Source: Torreya grandis (lineage: Eukaryota; Streptophyta; Pinopsida; Cupressales; Taxaceae). Taken from it: a stretch of DNA of 64,000 bases. This document shows positions 12,306 to 24,800 of this stretch, piece by piece. A model generated the notes under the pieces. It was given only the letters and a program-made list of their open reading frames with translations, had not been told where the DNA came from and ran no database searches. The DNA lies in the NCBI GenBank assembly GCA_037957365.1, contig JARHVA010000459.1, forward strand, positions 1,454,501-1,518,500, read 5' to 3'. Both the position numbers and the translations under genes were made by a program. Positions within the stretch are counted from its first letter, which is position 1; every line of letters begins with the position of its first letter.

Positions 12306-13009
12306 TGGCCCCTCAGCATTGGTTGATCATGGATTGTTGAAATGTGAGCTCGAAGTTATAGTTTAGAGAAATTGGTAAGGATTAATAAGTAGGTTAATTA
12401 CTCCTTGAGATTTTAAGACTTGTTATGATCTAAGTTTGGTTCTAATAAGTATTTCACACATAGTATGAAAGCTTAAATTATTAGGACAAAGTCATGTTTG
12501 CACTTAAAAAACATTATTTTTTTGGGACAATGTTTACAGCCAAAGATGACTATCTAAAGATCAAACATTTGACTAGATCCCAAAACCTGGCTAATATAGT
12601 TCCTAACTTTGCTATAAAGTCAAAATATTTAAAATACAAAAAATAAGATATTATTACAAAATTCAAAAGCTTTCTAAGCAAAAGTGATTCTGGTAATCTC
12701 CATTGGGGATATGGATTCCTAGCTAATCCCTTCTAATGTTGCTAATGATTTTTGTCTTTGTTTTTGTATTACACATTCAATGGAATCTCATTTGGGAATG
12801 AACATGCTTAGGGTTTTGTGCTTCAATGTTAAATTAATATTTTTACTAGATTTTGGTCTATCAAAGATTTATTAAATCTATATCAAGTCATTTTAAAACC
12901 CTAGTCTAATTTTTTAATCTAGGTCCCTTTTAAATTAAATTCAAATTTATGGAGGAACAATTTACATGGGAAGAATTATTTGTACCATGGACTTATTTTA
13001 ATTTTTTAT

Positions 13010-13360
13010 TTTAAGGCTTAGTCATATTTTTTAACATGACCAAACCTTAGACTAAAAGTATTATGCTTGGTCCCTTCATGTCCCTTGACCCCTTAGTCTA
13101 TTTTATTATTAATATGGTCTAGAAAATCACATGGTCCCTTTCATTATGTTCTAACTTAGCCTAAAGCCTTATCCTAAGGTTTTAATTAAATTTATTAATA
13201 CAATGAAAACCTAGGCTAAAGCTTTATACCATGTCTTTTATCATTCATGAGTTCCCTTTTATTATGTTTTAAACTTAGCTTAAGATTTAATATTAAGGTT
13301 TTAATTCATGTTTATTAACATGAATAAAAACCTTAGTCTTAATAATTTATCATAAGTTTC
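13010..13360 (+). repeat. Degenerate tandem repeat, period about 118 bp
   Basis: A unit with the words AACTTAGCCTAAAG, AAGGTTTTAATT and AAAACCTTAG recurs near 13150-13240 and 13268-13350. A weaker third copy lies near 13010-13110. The copies are diverged and length-variable. Confidence 0.5.
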
Positions 13361-13429
13361 ATATGTTTCCTGAACCTGAATTAAACATTTTTATTGACTT
13401 TAGGATCAATAGTATGCATTTATTTAGGT

Positions 13430-14340
13430 AAGATTGATCTAATGGTGTGAGTTAAGTCAAGACTTCAACCTAGCCCTAAAATAAGAGAGAAGGTGACAAG
13501 TATCACCATCATAAGAACCCTACTAAAGATCTAATGGTAGATAACAAAATATAATCTAATGGATCATGATTGATCAACCTAAGATGATCTGGTGGTGTGA
13601 GATCAACATTGATAATTCAAAATAAATCAAAACCATCTAGAGATGCCAAATTTCAAGCTTGCAATGGATGATTTAAGTATGAGCATTTCCTTGAATATCA
13701 ATGGTATGTGACTGAGTGTACACATTCTGATTGATGGTGCATATTGAGTCAAAACTTCAATAAGGCTTCAGATGGATGAGAAGGTGAAAAGTGTCACCAT
13801 CATAGGAACCCTACCAAAGACCCAATAGTGAGCTAGGTAAAGGATAGAAACACATCGATGGAGCATGTTGATCTGACTAGAAAAGATCCAATGATGTGTA
13901 GTGAAGGTTGAAAATTTAAGTTCCAATGAGTGAATGTGGAAATGAAAAGTGGCACAACTATAGGTCATAAATTAAAACCCAAGAATATTTTGAATTTTGA
14001 TGATACATGGCCTTGCATACATATTTTGATCAATGATATGTGAATAAATAGCACATTCATCTAGGAAAAGATGATCTTATGGTGCAATATTTATGTTAAC
14101 AATTCAATAAAGCTCAAGACAAATGCAGAAGTGACAAGTGTCATAATCATGGAGAATATAGCAAAGCAGCCAATGGCATTCAATTTTTAAGATCAATGTC
14201 AATGAACCACATTGATATGTGTAAATAGATATAACAACATAAAATAAAGGAAACTTTTCAAAGGGTTCAAAACTTATGGAATGATGGCACATGTCCAAAA
14301 ATGAAAAATGGTCATATTTAAAATATTAAAGAGAAAGATT
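13430..14340 (+). repeat. Degenerate tandem repeat, period about 290-350 bp
   Basis: A block containing GTGACAAGTATCACCATCAT and the phrase GAACCCTACTAAAGATC recurs at about 13491, 13779 and, weaker, 14128, with a partial copy near 13933. Each is preceded by a GATCTAATGGTGTGAG-like word and AAGACTTCAA. The copies look like old internal duplications of an LTR U3. Confidence 0.55.
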
Positions 14341-14760
14341 TCACAATGATGCCATATCAGAGCCACATAAGCAAAATATGTCAAGTTAAAGATTTTTTAT
14401 ACCTATGAAACTGAAAATGTATAATGCTTGATCTAGAGAAAATTGAAGTCACAAAATTCACACTATTTTAACTAGATACCACTATTAAATAAATGAGAAG
14501 GCCTTCAAGAAAAACCCTAGCATGTATGAGAACCCTAATTCAATTATTTTCTCATTGGAACCAAGCCAAAGAAAGTTGAATTATCACTTATACAATAATA
14601 ATTTAATCTAGAGCTAAAGTGCAATCTACTAAAAAGTAATTTGAAGAAATTCATATCTATGGTAGTTCAAAAAAGTGTTTTTAGAGAGGATGTGGAACTT
14701 TATTTGACATTAGATGTATAAGGAAGAGTTTTAAAGGACACATAATTTAACACAACTCTG

Positions 14761-17160
14761 AACATAGGATACAATAATTGGTGGAGCTTGTTTTGGACCA
14801 TTGATAACTAGTAGCCCATCATATGAGAGGAGGAGAAGAACATGTCTACAAAAATAAGATACTATGATGTAGTCACCATCTAGATGATAGGCCTATACTA
14901 CATAGTTTCAAAACCCAAGGTACTAAATTGCATAGATATCCTTGCTATAATTTTTAAAGATGGAAAAATAGATAAGGTCATCATTATACACGAATTTATT
15001 TTTAGGAAGATTACTTACATATCTCCCATATCTTTTGAAAATTATTACAGTTTGCTTAAACCCCAAGTAGACCTGACCATAATCAATAATTGGGCCAAAG
15101 CTAATTATTTAAAGAGCATCCTTACCCTGTGGCTATATTCTAGAAACCAAATGTTTTCTAATTTCAACAATAACATCCCCATTGGTAAATTAAAACCTAG
15201 AATAAGAATGATCATGACAATGATGAATAGATTATGTGGAAATGTAACCACTACATATGTATATAAAATGTAGGTCCCCTTAGTCTATTTCATGGTTGAA
15301 AGACAATTCACCCCACCTCTTGGTGAAATAATCAACACCTATTTAAGTAGACAATTTAATGCAATCAAGAAGAGTAGGGATCAATTATAGATGATGTCAT
15401 ATCTTTTGGATGTCCTCCTTGATAAAATGAATATCCCTAACCTTACGTAATGGTCACTTGATAGGACACAAACTATATCATAGTATTACTCCAAGTTACA
15501 TATCTTTAAGTACATGGATCACATCTAATTCATATGTGATTGTGTTTATCCTACCCTTAATGAGGCCATCATAAGGAGGCCAATTATGAGAGTCAACCCC
15601 TGATAAATAAAACTATTGAATCTATAGGGGATATATGGCTATATCCATATTACACAATCATAAATATTGAGGGAACCCAATGCACTTCCCTCAAATTACT
15701 AGTCCATGTGCTAAATAAGCTTGCAAATAAAAGAGTATTTTACCAAATTTTCAATAGAATAGATGGTCTTTACAAGACCAAAATGAAGGTACTACTTCAC
15801 ACCCTCATCGTAACCATTGGTATAAATATGTTTACATCATGGGGAATTATTGAGGCTAATTCTAAATACAAGACCTCCTTCAATCTTCAAATTAATGAGC
15901 TAAGGTAGTAGGATCCCCATAGAAGGGTTAAGGAGCACTTGAAGGCCAAAGGAATAAATGTGCCTTATGATCACTAGCTTGGTCCTTTTTACCCCATATA
16001 CATAAAATCCTCTTCCTTCTCCTACATCACCAGTAGATTGAAAAGGCACAACATCAATCTAAAGTCTAGGATGTAAAAGGAGCAAAAGGGAGATGCTGAT
16101 AGATGGTATTTAGGGCCAAAGAAGTACCATTTTATAAGTGGTACACCTTCTAGACCTCCACCATCCTAGATACAAATAGAGTCTAGACCTGATGCATAAA
16201 TTGAGCAAAGGCTAGAGGAGAGAAGGCTTGATGAAATTGCATCTTCTTCAACACAAGAAAAAGAACAAGGATCACTAGTGGAATAAGTTCACATAGTAGA
16301 ATTGGACCCTAATGAGACCATTGAATATGCCCTCAAAATTCTATCATTGGCCTATAAGTCTTAAGATGAATAAATGGAGGAGACAAAGGAATAAAATGGG
16401 AAGGAAGAGTTAGATCTAGTTCATATAGACACCCCCAAAAGAAAAGTTGAATTGGCCATTGTTTTAGTGAAGGCATAGAAGCCCAAGGTGAATTTCACTC
16501 CTCCTTTGAGTGAATTAAACCTCTTTAGTTAAGAAAACTTAATTCATGATCCAACCATTCAATAATGGTTCCTCTATGAAAATTTTAAAAAGGTAATAAG
16601 TTCACAACATCCATGGGTTACAATGAAGGCCATCAATATCACAGTTCATGAAGCGGTTAAGTCATGGAATCTATATTTAAAATAGGATGAAGAGAGATGA
16701 ATGACTACTCTAGGAGATTTAGTTGGGATATAGATTGAGATACCTAAGCCAAAAGTGACCCAATCCTTAGTTTATGTCAATTTTGACCCAATAATTAATA
16801 GCTTATAAAGGGTCATAAAGAACAAAGCCATGGCTAGCAAAGAGGAGTTCACTTTCTAAAAGGTAAAACCCTTGGTTGGTCTAACTCTAGGTTGAGGACA
16901 AAACACTGGGGAGGACCCAATGTTTGAAGAAAATGTTCTTGAATTGGCCCAAGCTTAGTTAGATCAATTACAAATAATGATTAAGGGCATCTTGTAATAG
17001 AACAAGAATTTGAAAGAACAAGCCATCTTGTCAATCTAAGAAGATAGATTTAGGCAATTTGAGGATACCATGACCAATTTTTTCAATTATTTAAATCTAA
17101 TCAAGACCATATTCAATTATTTAGATTTAGACTTAGGTTTAAAAATAATTCACTTTAAAT
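14761..17160 (+). pseudogene. ORF X2: long decayed unrecognised coding region
   Basis: Coding can be followed from about 14884 (129 open codons starting MIGLYYIVSKPKVLN) to about 17150, with one frame change near 15670 and many TAG/TAA stops. The N-terminal part looks globular, with SFENYYSLLKPQVDL and WAKANYLKSILTLWLYSRNQ. A second open block (15708-15908) reads MLNKLANKRVFYQIFNRIDG. A short Pro-rich join near 16145-16170 is followed by a Glu/Lys-rich part (EQRLEERRLDEI near 16200) and further charged segments up to 17150. No gag, protease, RT or integrase motif is visible. Its layout (globular, Pro-rich, coiled coil) is like X1, but I could not align the two. It may be an accessory ORF of a large LTR element, or a captured gene. 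Confidence 0.4.
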
Positions 17161-18190
17161 AGCATAGACCATCTTCAAAATCAAAGACCAACTATTAAGC
17201 CACGGTGGCTTCCAACCACTAACTAATATAAATTTGTGAAATAATCCACTTGTTCTACCTCTATTCCACCAAAGATAATGGGATTATCACAACCTAAAAC
17301 TCATGCATTAGGTTCTCTAGATTTAGAAATGAGTAGTGTTTCTTAAACACTAAGAACTAGTTGTGATACACTTTTAGGCATCAACAGACCCCCTACTTTT
17401 GTATATGTTTTTGGGGAGTCATGAAAGAGATGTTTAAAATTCTTTATCAACATATACATAGGTATCCTAAGGTGATTACTATATATTCCCCCAAAGAGAT
17501 AAAATATAACTTGTATGGGATAACAAGGAAATTGTTTGACTCTATTAGTTCAATAAGGCCTATAAAGGCCACATCCTAACCCATGTGGGGATAAATTCTT
17601 TAGTTATTCAATAAAATTAAATATATTTATGGTAAACTATGTTTTTTACATTAGGCAACAAGAAATAAGAATCCCACCTTAATTTAATAACAACATCTAA
17701 AGATGCTTGGGCACAAAATTATATTGCTATAAAAAGGGATAGTATACTTGAATGGTATCAAGATGTGTGGGCTCTAGTCCATCAATTTTCAAACCAAGAG
17801 AGGGAAACTATCTCTACTTGACTGACATGAGAGTCATTTAGGTAATCACTCCATATGGATAATTAGTGCTCAAGATCATTTTTGAGAATCTTATACAAGT
17901 ACCATTGGATAGTTTTAGAGAAGATATTGAAGGTATTATATATAGAACCAATGATGAAATTATGTAACTAGTCAATTTTATGTGAGATAAAATTATTGGG
18001 ACTGAGGCACTACATGTAAAGGTTAGATCTACCTTGAGTGCACATAATAAACCAATGGACAAGCTTCCTTATTTATTCAAAAGGGATCTACTTTATTTTG
18101 AGACTATAGAGGTTGAATTCTATGCAAGTCATAAATTTTACCTACAAATGGAAGCAGCCAAGCAATCCACTTTATAATAGGTGTTATGTC
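17161..18190 (+). pseudogene. Decayed coding tract after X2
   Basis: The part 17161-17690 shows nothing clear. From about 17700 to 18177 one frame reads on with only TAG, TAA and TGA stops at likely Gln or Trp sites. It starts DAWAQNYIAIKRDSILEWYQ and includes RTNDEIM and LPYLFKRDLLYFETIEVEF. I do not recognise it. It may be a further exon or the C-terminal part of X2, or a separate gag-like piece. Confidence 0.3.
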
Positions 18191-19440
18191 TATTCCACCT
18201 TAGAATGCTTAGTTTCTAAAGCATACATCTATGCATACTAAAATCAGGCCTGCTTATGTGTCAATTCTAATGACTACAACCATAGCTAAATTGGATTCTA
18301 CTTCAGCCTTATCTTTATTTCTAGTGTTAACTTTAGTTTTAATGCTAGTTTCAACTTTAATTCCATCGAATTTATCTTCTACTTCAGATGTGTCATGGTT
18401 TTCTTATTTTAGTAGGTTGTATTAACACTTTTTAAATATGAATATATATTTACATGTTTTAATTGAGATGGGACTATCAATTCATAATAAATTTAACTTG
18501 TATATATTGCATTTAAGATGAGGTATTTTATTTTTAGTAATCATTGTTATGCATGCACACATTGCATAAGATTGGCATGTAGTGCTATTTTCATAAATCT
18601 ATATTTAGACTTTGATTGAGATATGAGGATTTCCCCATCCCAAAATTATTTATACTTTTATCCTCCTATTTTAGATGGAGGATAATTTTAGTTGTTAATA
18701 TTAATAGGAAATTATGAGAAGTTCTACAATTTTAGTTTTGATGTGCAAAATTTGATTCTTCTCTAGCTTTAGGATTGTGTAATAAGTTCTATAATCTTTG
18801 TTTCTTAGTCTTTTGGTAGTCTATAAGTTATATATTTACATAAAATTGTTCATAGTGAGCTATATATGATCTAAATGCCTTTTGTATATAAATCATAATC
18901 TCCCATTGTAAATGTGTTATTGCAATCTTAAAAACGTGATAACCTTTGATTTCATGTGTTTAAAGTATGTTATATTTGTGTTCCCTTTGACTCCAAACTA
19001 TGTTTTATTATTTGTGTGCTACATTATCCTACAAAAAATATTGGTCTATGATTTATTATCCAACTTCTAGTTCAAGTTTGGGTCTTCAAAAGTTTCATCT
19101 AGTATGGTCCACAAGCCTCCTTTTTTGCCTTACCTTTCCCTCTTTTTGAGTTTATTTTGAAGTCGTACCAACCTTAGGTTAGAACCACCATCATTCAACC
19201 CATCTCAATTATATTTATATTCATACATATCTGATTCATCTATGGTAAATAAGATACCTTGCTTACCACTATTTTACTAACAAGTTGTCTACAAAACCTA
19301 ATACCATACAACACATGCCTCAGTGTGAATACTTTTCATCGATCCTAAAATAATAGAGGCTAATTTATTAAATATTTTTATGGTGTAAATAACAACCAAA
19401 TCAAAAATAATCATTTATTTATCATACAACTATTGATAGG
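18191..19440. other. AT-rich DNA without recognisable features
   Basis: I see no coding, repeat or RNA feature here. A frame at 18231-18425 is a Ser/Leu/Val-rich low-complexity translation and is not convincing. Confidence 0.5.
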
Positions 19441-20100
19441 TTACATTAGGATAAGAGTGTCATGGAGGTAGAGATAGCAAGGTTGTAGGATAGACTATCC
19501 CATTGATCATAGTAGTTAAATACAATAGATAGACATATTAGCATAAATCAGGTGGAGATATCAAGATTGCTGGTAGAGGTGATACATATGTTATATCTCT
19601 AAGCTCACTTTATATATAGATAAATTCCACTCAATTATAGTGAGATATGACTTGATCAAAGTGAGATTATGCTTGATCAAAGTAGGATAGTGCCCAAAGG
19701 TAGAGAGATAGGGCTAGGGTAGATTTAATCAAAGTCCATATAAATCAAGATGATGTTAAATATATTATTACTAATAAGATATTTATTCAGATGTTTGAGA
19801 AGATCCATCAGGATAAGGATGAGGCTAGTTATTATAGAAGCCTCTATAAGGTAGTGGTGCCAATAACAAGTAGGGATCCAATTTTTTTAGAGTATAATGC
19901 ACAAAGATTAGCATCAATATTAGGTAGGTATCATAAGACATCCACATCATTAATATATATGGCCCATATTCATCCTCCAACACCAATGATGGGTCCTCCA
20001 CCACATTAGGCCCTAACCTAGGATAGGATAGGGAAGATCTCTCCAAGAGATGATACACAAGGTGGATCCATTAGGGATGGGCATAGTTAGAGTTGACTTT
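19441..20100 (+). other. Possible remnant of a coding region, unrecognised
   Basis: A frame from before 19791 to 20009 is open for 72 codons (MFEKIHQDKDEASYYRSLYK, later TSRDPIFLEYNAQRL) and ends in a His/Pro-rich tail. The composition is more protein-like than the neighbouring frames. No family is recognised and no partner copy was found, so it may be chance. Confidence 0.2.
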
Positions 20101-21155
20101 GAGATGGTAGCTCTACAGTTTTGATCCATGAAATGTATATATTTTTTATGATGTGCTTATATGATCCAAGATTTATATGCATTCTCATTGATATATATGT
20201 AATCATGGATATTTTATTTTATACATATATAGAGAGATATATGTGTGTATGATTTTACTATTATCTCATGTGATAGTTGTCTCATTTTCTTATGTCTCTT
20301 TTACTTAGATTAGATATGGTTGATATGATTTTGATTTTAAGATGATCTTATGGTGATTATTGATGAGATATATGTTTTGATAAGTGATGTAATTTGATGT
20401 AATGTATTATGGTATTTGTGTATGGATATCAATGGTTATCATGAGTTTTTCATTTTCTTATGATTGGATTAGATAGAGAAATTATTGATTTGACATTATT
20501 ATGTGACTAGACCTTTGATACTTTATTTTTAATATTGAAAATGAAAGTAAGAATCATGATATAGAAATGAATCATTATAAAATTTGTTTTTCAAAGTGCA
20601 TAAATTTTAATTCAAATGCAAATGGATACAATTTCAATCAACATATGGAAAATCAAGTCTGAAATGTAAAATAGAATGCACTTAAATCAATTGGAATTAA
20701 AATAAAAATGTTGAAAACTTAAAATATTAATATGAATAATCAATATTCAATTGGAAAACATAATGTACTAGACTAAAGAAACCAAATAACAAAATAACAC
20801 ACAAGTAGACAAAAAAATAATCAATAAACACACAAAGACATAAGTGAAAGCAAAGAAACACTTAGTTAGTAAAGAGTGTGTGTGGCAATAATGAGGTACT
20901 CTTGAAACCAAGGGTGAGATAAAATAATCATGAATTAAAAGGGGGATATAATAACAAGGAAGGGGTGGTTGAGTTGACACCAAATTCCCCATGCAAGTGT
21001 ATGTTGCCTACATAGTCCCATGGACTTTAGGATAAATATAGTTCTTATAGGGAATGGGAAACAATAAAGGTGATGACAAGTAAAAAATATTGATTATAGA
21101 GTAAAAATAGGAAAGGTATCACAAAATGGAAATATAGTATAATTAATGAGATTTA

Positions 21156-21362
21156 CAAAATGGTATGTGTATGGGATAGATATACTCATAAAATGGTGAG
21201 AGCATATAAGGAATGGGCTCTCCAAAATGGTGAGTGTATAGGATAGAGAGATGATCATAAAATAATGAGAGTATATAAGGAATGATCTTGCAAAAATGGT
21301 GAGTGTATGGGATATATATATGCTTGATAAATTATGAGAACATAGGATAAGGGATGCCCAAG
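21156..21362. repeat. Tandem repeat, three units of about 69 bp
   Basis: Three units start with an AAAATGGTGAGTGTATGGGA-like word, at about 21156, 21223 and 21292. Each carries ATAAAATGGTGAGAG and ATATAAGGAATG in the same order. The third unit is the most diverged. Confidence 0.75.
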
Positions 21363-21767
21363 CTAACCTCATAAAACTTATCACTAACTACATAGTCAAA
21401 TTAAACCTCAAGCCATTGTAGTTCGATAGAAAAATCAGACATAGAATATGATAAGTATGATTAAAAAGGGGGAATTGATTGATATTTCATGGTTTAACTC
21501 TCAAAATTGTGAGATAATGAATTATTAATGTCAAAATGGTGAACCTATAAGAGAAATAAATTGATCCCACTTTTGAGATGTTGTACTTGTGAGGAGATAT
21601 AATCACCTATGAGGTACTTTAGTATGTGCCACCTAGCTATGAGTGAATGGAAATATAAGTTGACTAACATGATGATAACTAGTTAATGATGTCATATTAG
21701 ATAGGGGCACAGTTGGGGAAACCTTTGGGAGTTGAACCTTACAACTTTTTATGGATTTATGTAAGGT

Positions 21768-21870
21768 AATATTTGGATGTTTAAGTACTTTTGGAATATT
21801 TGAATGTTTAGGAATTTTTGGTAATATTGGAATGTTTAGGAATTTTTGAGATATTTGAATATAGATAAGA
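21768..21870. repeat. Tandem repeat, about 3.5 units of 28 bp
   Basis: Units of 28 bp built on AATATTTGAATGTTTAGGAA followed by TTTTTGG run from 21768. The second and third units (21795-21822, 21823-21850) are nearly identical and the outer ones are diverged. Confidence 0.75.
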
Positions 21871-22421
21871 ATATTTTGAAAAAATAATATACAAAATACA
21901 ATAAATGACAATCACAAAAACATCTTATAAATGAAGGAATGATTATGGGAGAAAGGACTCAACAATGAACATGAAACATGAAAGGGTCATCTATATAAGA
22001 TTAAATGAGGAAGTCAAGGATTGCCATTCAAAAACAACTTAGAATAGGAAAAAACCTTCACTTGAAATAATGAATTTGGATGAAAATGAATTTAATGAGT
22101 GAATGTAAACACGAATGGATAGGAACTCAAGGGAGCTATAAAAATCATACAAGACAAAATATCATGACGTGCAATATTTCAACATTTCATTTGTAAAGAG
22201 ACTCTAACATAAACCATTATATAACTCTAATTTGATCCTAAATTTTACTTTGGATTCACCCACTATACCTATTTAAATCATAATCCAATTAGGGTGGTAG
22301 TAGGAAAGGGGGTGATAAATAGTGAAGAGATGCCCCCAAGAAAGGGTGAAAATGAGAGAAGACACATAATGGATAAAAAAATTCCCCAAGTAGGGACACT
22401 CATAGACAAGAGCTCAAAAAC

Positions 22422-23480
22422 TCAAACATAAAAATATTTGAGATTAATAATTTTCATTAGCTCATCTAATTCATACCCCTCTAGAGTATCCAACTTATAT
22501 ACATTGGATCCATAGCTAGCTATGACAATGAAGGGGACCAACCAATCGGGTTCAAACTTACCTTTCTCAAACTTACCTTTCTTCTCCCACTTAACATTAG
22601 TGTTTTTTTGGTTTTATTTTAACACAAGATCAATATGTTCAAACTCTATAATGATAATGCACTTGATATAACCTTAGCATATTCAATTTTGATATGATTT
22701 GAAGTGATTAAGGGTGGATAGCCATTTCTCATCTAGGATATCTAGCTCTACTAATCTATAAAATCGAGTCTTCCGCATCAATAATGTCTTGTAAGGAAAT
22801 ATGCAAGGAAGGTATCAAAATATTAATAGGAAGGATTGATTTAAAACCAAAGACCAGTGAATAGGGTGTCACACTAGTGGGAGTGCAAACATTAGTGTGG
22901 TATGTCCACAAGGCTGGGAATATTTTTAAATGTCAATCATGACCAAAGTCATTGACAAAAATTTTGAGAAATTTGGCAATGGTTTTATTGGATGAAATAA
23001 CTTGGTCTTTACCTTGGAGGTAATAGGGAGTGGAAAATTTGTGCTTAATATGGAATTACAAATAGATGGATACAATTTCCTTATTTATAAATGACATACC
23101 ATTAACTAAAATCATAGTGGAAGGAATTAAATAATGATAAATGAGGTGGTTTAGTCTAATTTAAAAAATTTGCTTACTAGTTATATAACTGAGAGGGATT
23201 ATCTTTACTTATTTAGTGAAATATTTGGTACTAGTGAGAATATGATTATGGCCATCTGAAGATGTGGGGTTAATTTTTATTATGAGATCAAGCTAGAATT
23301 GTAACCGATTGAAGCACTTGTGATGGAACATGAATAAGGTCACCATGTTTTTTACATACCATACATTTCTTGACATAGGCACATGCATCTTCTTCCATAT
23401 TCGGTCATTAGTTACTAGGGCAAAGGATCATTTTGGCTAGGACCATATTACTAGTGTGGGCCCCACAAATCTCTTCATGA
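22422..23480 (-). pseudogene. Tat element integrase
   Basis: On the minus strand the zinc-finger part reads PNMEEDACAYVKKCMVCKKH, then GDLIHVPSQVL (about 23440-23310), with the CxxC pair intact. The core reads DLIIKINPTSSDGHNHILTS, then KYFTK, where the catalytic Asp is the D before LII. The second Asp is in LVNGMSFINKEIVSI (family DNGMSF; here Asn replaces Asp). HKFSTPYYLQGKDQVISS marks the third-residue region, where Glu is Ile. The C-terminal domain (22599-22422) is the best preserved piece. It is open for about 59 codons, starting NVKWEKKGKFEKGKFEPDWL and ending LMKIINLKYFYV before the stop. The wording is typical of Tat integrases. Confidence 0.85.
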
Positions 23481-23819
23481 ACTTCCTTAAGAACTAATTC
23501 AAATTCTTCCAAATTTAAATAGTGAATTATAGATCCATCATAACCCCCATGATAAATCGTGTTGCCAACTAAGGTGTAATAGGAGGTGGTTTGGATAAAG
23601 TATTGTATATGATTGCATGATATGTTAGCATGAATGATTTGATCAAGGAGATAGGAGTAAATGGATTCATACTAAGAGGAATTGGGACCAATAATGATGC
23701 ATGTAATTTTAGAGTTTAGACAATTATATTCTGGAATGATTAGGTTTTCAATTAATAGTTGATATTCTTTAATAGTAGGAGAGATTACAATTATGGATCT
23801 AATGGTAGCCATAATGTTA

Positions 23820-24250
23820 GTGGACTTGTTGTTAGCTTGAGGGACCTATCCAAATTGGATGAGTTAAAATTTGAGATTGAGTGCATCTACTATGCCTTTG
23901 TATGGAAAAATATTCCCATCCTTAGTATGGTATTGATTAGTTACTTGATTAATTATCAATTTTGAATCACCATATATGAATAAATGTTGAATATTACATT
24001 GAACCACAAGATGAATCCTAGCAAGCAAAGCCTCATATTTATATGTTAATAGTGCATGGGAATCCAATGTAAAATTCCTTGGGGATAAGATCTCCTTGTG
24101 GTCTAATGAATAATATACCTATGTCAAAACTATGAGATGTAAAAGATCCATCAGTATATAGCTTCTAGTCTTTGGATTCATCTAGAGTCTTAATAAACTC
24201 ATCAAAAAAGTGCACTATGATAGGCATGGAAGTTTTAAGTGGTGATTAAA
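23820..24250 (-). pseudogene. Tat element additional RNase H
   Basis: The minus frame starts FFDEFIKTLDESKD near 24215 and goes on to KLYTDGSFTSHS, with the first Asp in TDGS. HALLTYKYEALLARI holds the place of the NEAEYEAL motif, where the catalytic Glu is Lys. LFIYGDSKLIINQVTNQYHT (about 23978-23919) keeps the third-motif Asp. The block 23864-24067 is open for 67 codons. It lies after the classical RNase H and before the integrase, the usual place in Tat elements. Confidence 0.8.
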
Positions 24251-24279
24251 CCAATTAAGCTACTAATAAATTCCTTTTA

Positions 24280-24800
24280 ATAGCCTTTTAGTGTGTATAT
24301 TCTATGTCAAACGCATTGAGAAACATCACCCATTTATCCATTTGACTAGTCAAATCTAATTTTTCTAAGAGATTTTAGAGGATCCACTTTTGCAATCAAA
24401 ATGGTTTTGTTACTCAACATATTATTTATGAGATTCTAAATAGTGAAAACTAATGTGAGAGAATATTTTTCAATTTGAGTTTAATTATAATCATAAGTGA
24501 CCATTATTCATCTTAAATAATAGATAGCTCTTTATTTTCCTTAATCATCATGTTGGGTGAGGAGTACCCCTAAGGTGATTACAATTATGGATATGTACAA
24601 TAAAAAAGGCTTCTCAAGCATTGGTAGAATGAGTACTGGAAGATTTTCTAGGTATTTTTTTAGTTTCTCAAAGGCTTCTTGAGATTTGGAATTCCATTGA
24701 ATGTATTACTTTTTTAGAAGGTGATATTAATCGGCAAGCTAGGAAATGAAACATCAAATAGCCTAGATCTTTCCCTGTAAGTGGTAAAATTATTTAAAAT
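24280..24800 (-). pseudogene. Tat element classical RNase H
   Basis: The minus strand shows the broken motifs LGVLLTQHDD, AIYYLR, QIEKYSLTLVFTIQ (with Gln in place of one stop) and LSNKTILIAKVDPLKSL. This is the RNase H region that follows RT in Tat elements, where the family has ALGALLAQ, IEKxCLAL and the VDPLKYL motif. It is strongly decayed and in several frames. Confidence 0.7.

Larger units (their letters stand above)
12306..14760 (+). repeat. LTR-like noncoding DNA with two fields of degenerate tandem repeats
   Basis: There is no coding here beyond chance frames. The region follows the possible polypurine tract of E2 and is therefore a candidate 3' LTR, but I found no 5' partner. It contains two blocks of old tandem repeats, annotated separately. 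Confidence 0.4.
20101..22421 (-). other. Noncoding DNA beyond the Tat integrase, probably its 3' UTR or LTR
   Basis: The region lies directly downstream of the minus-strand Tat integrase stop, where the 3' untranslated part and 3' LTR belong. It is AT-rich, has no coding, and holds two short tandem-repeat arrays. I could not place an LTR boundary, because the 5' LTR is not in the window. Confidence 0.4.

Noticed and set aside
12306..12330. Match between 12306 and 5243 as an LTR pair of E2
   Set aside because: Only about 12 bp (GGCCCCTCA and neighbours) agree; the following kilobase is not similar, so I do not call them an LTR pair.
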